Part shown: one piece after another, positions 22,553 to 24,118 of the stretch
Layout of the letters: each line of letters begins with the position of its first letter
Numbering within the stretch: the stretch's first letter is position 1
Source of the DNA: CAYPLH01 sp964411505
GTDB taxonomy: Bacteria > Bacillota > Clostridia > CAYPLH01 > DUMO01
Direction: 5' to 3'
Assembly: GCA_964411505.1 (NCBI GenBank)
Contig: CAYPLH010000057.1
Span: 1-24,118 of the forward strand
Length of the DNA: 24,118 nucleotides
Translations under genes and position numbers: made by a program
The notes under the pieces: generated by a model
The model's input: the letters and a program-made list of their open reading frames with translations, nothing else
What the model was told of the DNA's origin: nothing
Database searches by the model: none

Positions 22553-23191
22553 TTATTTTGTCAACTTAACAGAATTCTTTATTACTACCAAACCGCCCTT
22601 TGGCCCGGGTATAGCACCTTTAATCGCCAATAGGTTTTTTTCACTGTCAACAATGACAACATCAAGATTCTGAACTGTCACCTTATCAACGCCCATATGC
22701 CCCGGCAGCTTTCTGCCTTTAAAAATCTTCCCAGGGCTGGTACCTGCACCTAGTGCACCTACACCTCTGTGATATTTCGAACCATGGGTCATTCTTCCTC
22801 TACCCAAACCATATCTTTTTGTTACGCCCTGGTAACCCTTTCCTTTTGAAATACCACTTACATCAATTTTATCTCCTACCTTAAACATATCTCCAACTTT
22901 AATTTCCTGACCAACTTCATATTTGTCAGTATCATCTAGCCTGAATTCTTTAAGCTGTCTTTTTACGCTTACATTTGCTTTTGCAAATTGACCTTTATCA
23001 GGCTTATTCAATCTTCTTTCCTTTGCATCTTCGAAGCCAACCTTTATGGAGTTGTATCCGTCAGTATCTAACGTTTTCTTCTGAACAACTGTAAGTGGAC
23101 CAGCTTTAACTACCGTTACAGGAATCACGAAGCCTTTTTCATCAAAAACCTGAGTCATTCCAACTTTTCTTCCAAGCATACCTTTTTTCAT
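22553..23191 (-). CDS. rplC: 50S ribosomal protein L3
   Basis: L3 starts large-subunit assembly and reaches the peptidyl-transferase centre with its central loop. The 212-residue chain has MLGRKVGMTQVFDEKGFVIP at its front, then KGKGYQGVTKRYGLGRGRMT (about 115-134), HGSKYHRGVGALG and the closing GAIPGPKGGLVVIK. The ATG at 23191 follows GGAGGG. A second ATG (MLGRK, 12 nt downstream) is a possible but less well-placed start. It lies 73 nt after rpsJ. Confidence 0.98.
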   Translation of the reverse strand: MKKGMLGRKVGMTQVFDEKGFVIPVTVVKAGPLTVVQKKTLDTDGYNSIKVGFEDAKERRLNKPDKGQFAKANVSVKRQLKEFRLDDTDKYEVGQEIKVGDMFKVGDKIDVSGISKGKGYQGVTKRYGLGRGRMTHGSKYHRGVGALGAGTSPGKIFKGRKLPGHMGVDKVTVQNLDVVIVDSEKNLLAIKGAIPGPKGGLVVIKNSVKLTK

Positions 23192-23264
23192 TTAATTTTC
23201 CCTCCATTGGTTATTGGTTCATATTTTTTTGCATATGAACTTAACCCTAAAATACGTACTAAAG

Positions 23265-23576
23265 CTACAACTTGATTTCAATATCAACACCTGCCGGCAA
23301 ATCTAACCTCATTAAGGCATCTACTGTCTTTGGTGTCGGCATCAGAATATCAATCAATCTTTTGTGTGTTCTCATTTCGAACTGCTCCCTAGCATCCTTA
23401 TACTTGTGAGGAGCTCTTAAAATTGTTATAATTTCTTTCTTGGTCGGTAGTGGAACCGGACCTGATACTGTCGCACCTGTTCTTTTTGCAGTATCAACAA
23501 TTTTCTCTGCTGATTGATCCAAAATCTGATGATCAAATGCCTTTAGTCTAATTCTGATTTTTTGTGTGTTTGCCAT
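23265..23576 (-). CDS. rpsJ: 30S ribosomal protein S10
   Basis: S10 is in the small-subunit head; it also binds NusB in rRNA antitermination and links NusG to the ribosome. The 103-residue protein runs MANTQKIRIRLKAFDHQ to LDLPAGVDIEIKL, with the loop FEMRTHKRLIDILMPTPKTV. The start is the ATG at 23576. A frame extending to 23627 contains the ribosome-binding site and is not used; a nearby out-of-frame ATG at 23580 is only 3-4 nt from AAAGGAGG, while the in-frame one has 7 nt. It opens the S10 operon behind a long structured leader. Confidence 0.98.
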   Translation of the reverse strand: MANTQKIRIRLKAFDHQILDQSAEKIVDTAKRTGATVSGPVPLPTKKEIITILRAPHKYKDAREQFEMRTHKRLIDILMPTPKTVDALMRLDLPAGVDIEIKL

Positions 23577-23837
23577 ACATAAACCTCCTTTTTTAGCTAC
23601 GTACAACAAGCAACTGACTGTGTACACTATGCCGGGTGTTTCTTAATCGGCGATATAAAAACCCAGGCGCTTTAATGGTCAAAAGACCGCAGTTAACCTG
23701 GGCAGTGCTTACTTGCATTAAATAATACAAATATACAGTGACTTGTCGCCCGGTTTCAAGAATCGGACATTCTCCATAGAAATTAACCTATTATAATAAT
23801 AGCAACCTTCTATTTCATCGCATGCCACGTCACAACG
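23577..23837 (-). promoter_or_regulatory. Structured leader of the S10 operon
   Basis: No gene is seen between the promoter and rpsJ. The leader of about 260 nt holds a 7-bp A/T hairpin (CTATTAT-T-ATAATAG), a TGTCCG/CGGGCGACA region, a terminator-like hairpin (23657-23702) and a stretch of about 75 nt before the start with no clear structure. I cannot match it to a named leader family. Confidence 0.5.
23657..23702 (-). terminator. Attenuator-like hairpin in the S10 leader
   Basis: CCCAGG and CCTGGG close a long hairpin with inner pairs TTAA/TTAA and GGTC/GACC capped by TTTT, and the outer stem runs straight into TTTTTAT. Its place between the promoter and rpsJ points to conditional termination. 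An upstream ACCGGGC (23748-23754) can pair with GCCC(A)GGT of the 5' arm, which would break the hairpin. Factor and signal are unknown. Confidence 0.6.
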
Positions 23838-23843
23838 AACAAC

Positions 23844-23872
23844 ATTATACTACAGTACCAAGTAAATATCAA
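23844..23872 (-). promoter_or_regulatory. Promoter of the S10 operon
   Basis: TTGATA (23867-23872), exactly 17 nt, and TATAAT (23844-23849): a near-consensus housekeeping promoter downstream of the 5S rRNA terminator. Transcription should begin near 23837, giving a leader of about 260 nt. It indicates that the S10 operon has its own strong promoter here and need not depend on an upstream str operon. Confidence 0.78.
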
Positions 23873-24037
23873 GCATTATTTTTTGCAATTGAATAATTTT
23901 TTTGTTTATATTCAATGGTTTATTCTGTTATGTACTGTTCTAAGCAAAAATCACCAAGGCAATATTCCAAAATGCATTTATACAAGTTTCGGCTTGCCCG
24001 AGCTAAAACTAATAAATGAACAAGCATCTATATTCAC

Positions 24038-24068
24038 AAAGCCCTGTGCAAATACAGCACAGAGCTTT
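24038..24068 (-). terminator. Terminator-like hairpin of the rRNA operon
   Basis: AAAGCTCTGTGC and GCACAGGGCTTT pair over 12 bp (one G-U) with a 7-nt loop, directly after the 5S rRNA. Only TTT within the stem serves as a U-tract. The position and stem strength support a role as the end of the rRNA transcript. Between it and the S10 promoter (about 165 nt) I see no gene. Confidence 0.65.
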
Positions 24069-24076
24069 GATATAAA

Positions 24077-24118
24077 TCCGGCAACTACCTACTTTCCCAG
24101 GACGTTACCATCCAAGTA
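24077..24118 (-). rRNA. rrf: 5S ribosomal RNA, 3' end (partial)
   Basis: The minus strand reads GGATGGTAACGTCCTGGGAA, then AGTAGGTAGTTGCCGG, matching the last third of bacterial 5S rRNA (helices IV/V and the 3' strand of helix I). The remainder lies beyond the window edge. The exact 3' end is uncertain by a few bases. Its presence implies an rRNA operon immediately upstream of, and in the same direction as, the S10 operon. Confidence 0.85.

Noticed and set aside
23880..24037. tRNA or small RNA between the 5S rRNA and the S10 promoter
   Set aside because: No cloverleaf, T-loop GTTC motif or separate promoter-terminator pair could be found.

Overview
The window is AT-rich and almost wholly coded on the minus strand. 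It holds the S10-spc-alpha ribosomal protein superoperon of a Gram-positive anaerobe-like Firmicute, most likely class Clostridia. Evidence for this is the low G+C, strong AAGGAGG ribosome-binding sites, many TTG and GTG starts, a KOW-domain gene between map and infA, zinc-ribbon forms of S4, S14, L24, L36 and adenylate kinase, a 174-residue L17, ECF transporter genes behind rplQ, and an S-layer-homology protein. A cellulolytic cluster III type (Ruminiclostridium/Acetivibrio) would fit, but I cannot prove the genus.

Layout in the direction of transcription (right to left): the 3' end of a 5S rRNA and its terminator (24118-24038); a near-consensus promoter and a leader of about 260 nt with a terminator-like hairpin (23872-23577); rpsJ-rplC-rplD-rplW-rplB-rpsS-rplV-rpsC-rplP-rpmC-rpsQ-rplN-rplX-rplE-rpsN-rpsH-rplF-rplR-rpsE-rpmD-rplO-secY-adk (tight spacing, several overlaps); then a loosely spaced part, map-KOW-infA-rpmJ-rpsM-rpsK-rpsD-rpoA-rplQ, with 87-267 nt gaps at most junctions, many holding inverted repeats; a terminator-like hairpin after rplQ; and ecfA1-ecfA2-ecfT, the energising module of an ECF vitamin/metal transporter. 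The usual followers truA-rplM-rpsI are absent, and so is the str operon (rpsL-rpsG-fusA-tuf) that often precedes rpsJ.

Beyond the superoperon (3500-1) lies accessory sequence: a regulator made of two complete PAS-like + AraC HTH units fused head to tail, an S-layer-homology surface protein, and a short unrecognised ORF near a small repeat cluster at the left edge.

Most of the window is housekeeping. I see no clear new multi-gene system. The items most worth a second look are the tandem-duplicated AraC regulator (ungapped 265-residue period), a near-identical CTTTTT(A)CGAAAGA motif upstream of both that regulator and the surface-protein gene, a possible antiterminator/terminator pair in the S10 leader, a double hairpin with complementary loops in front of rpsD, an L22 protein with a ~50-residue N-terminal extension started by TTG, and GTTGGGAA-type low-complexity repeats in the spacers of the ECF genes.
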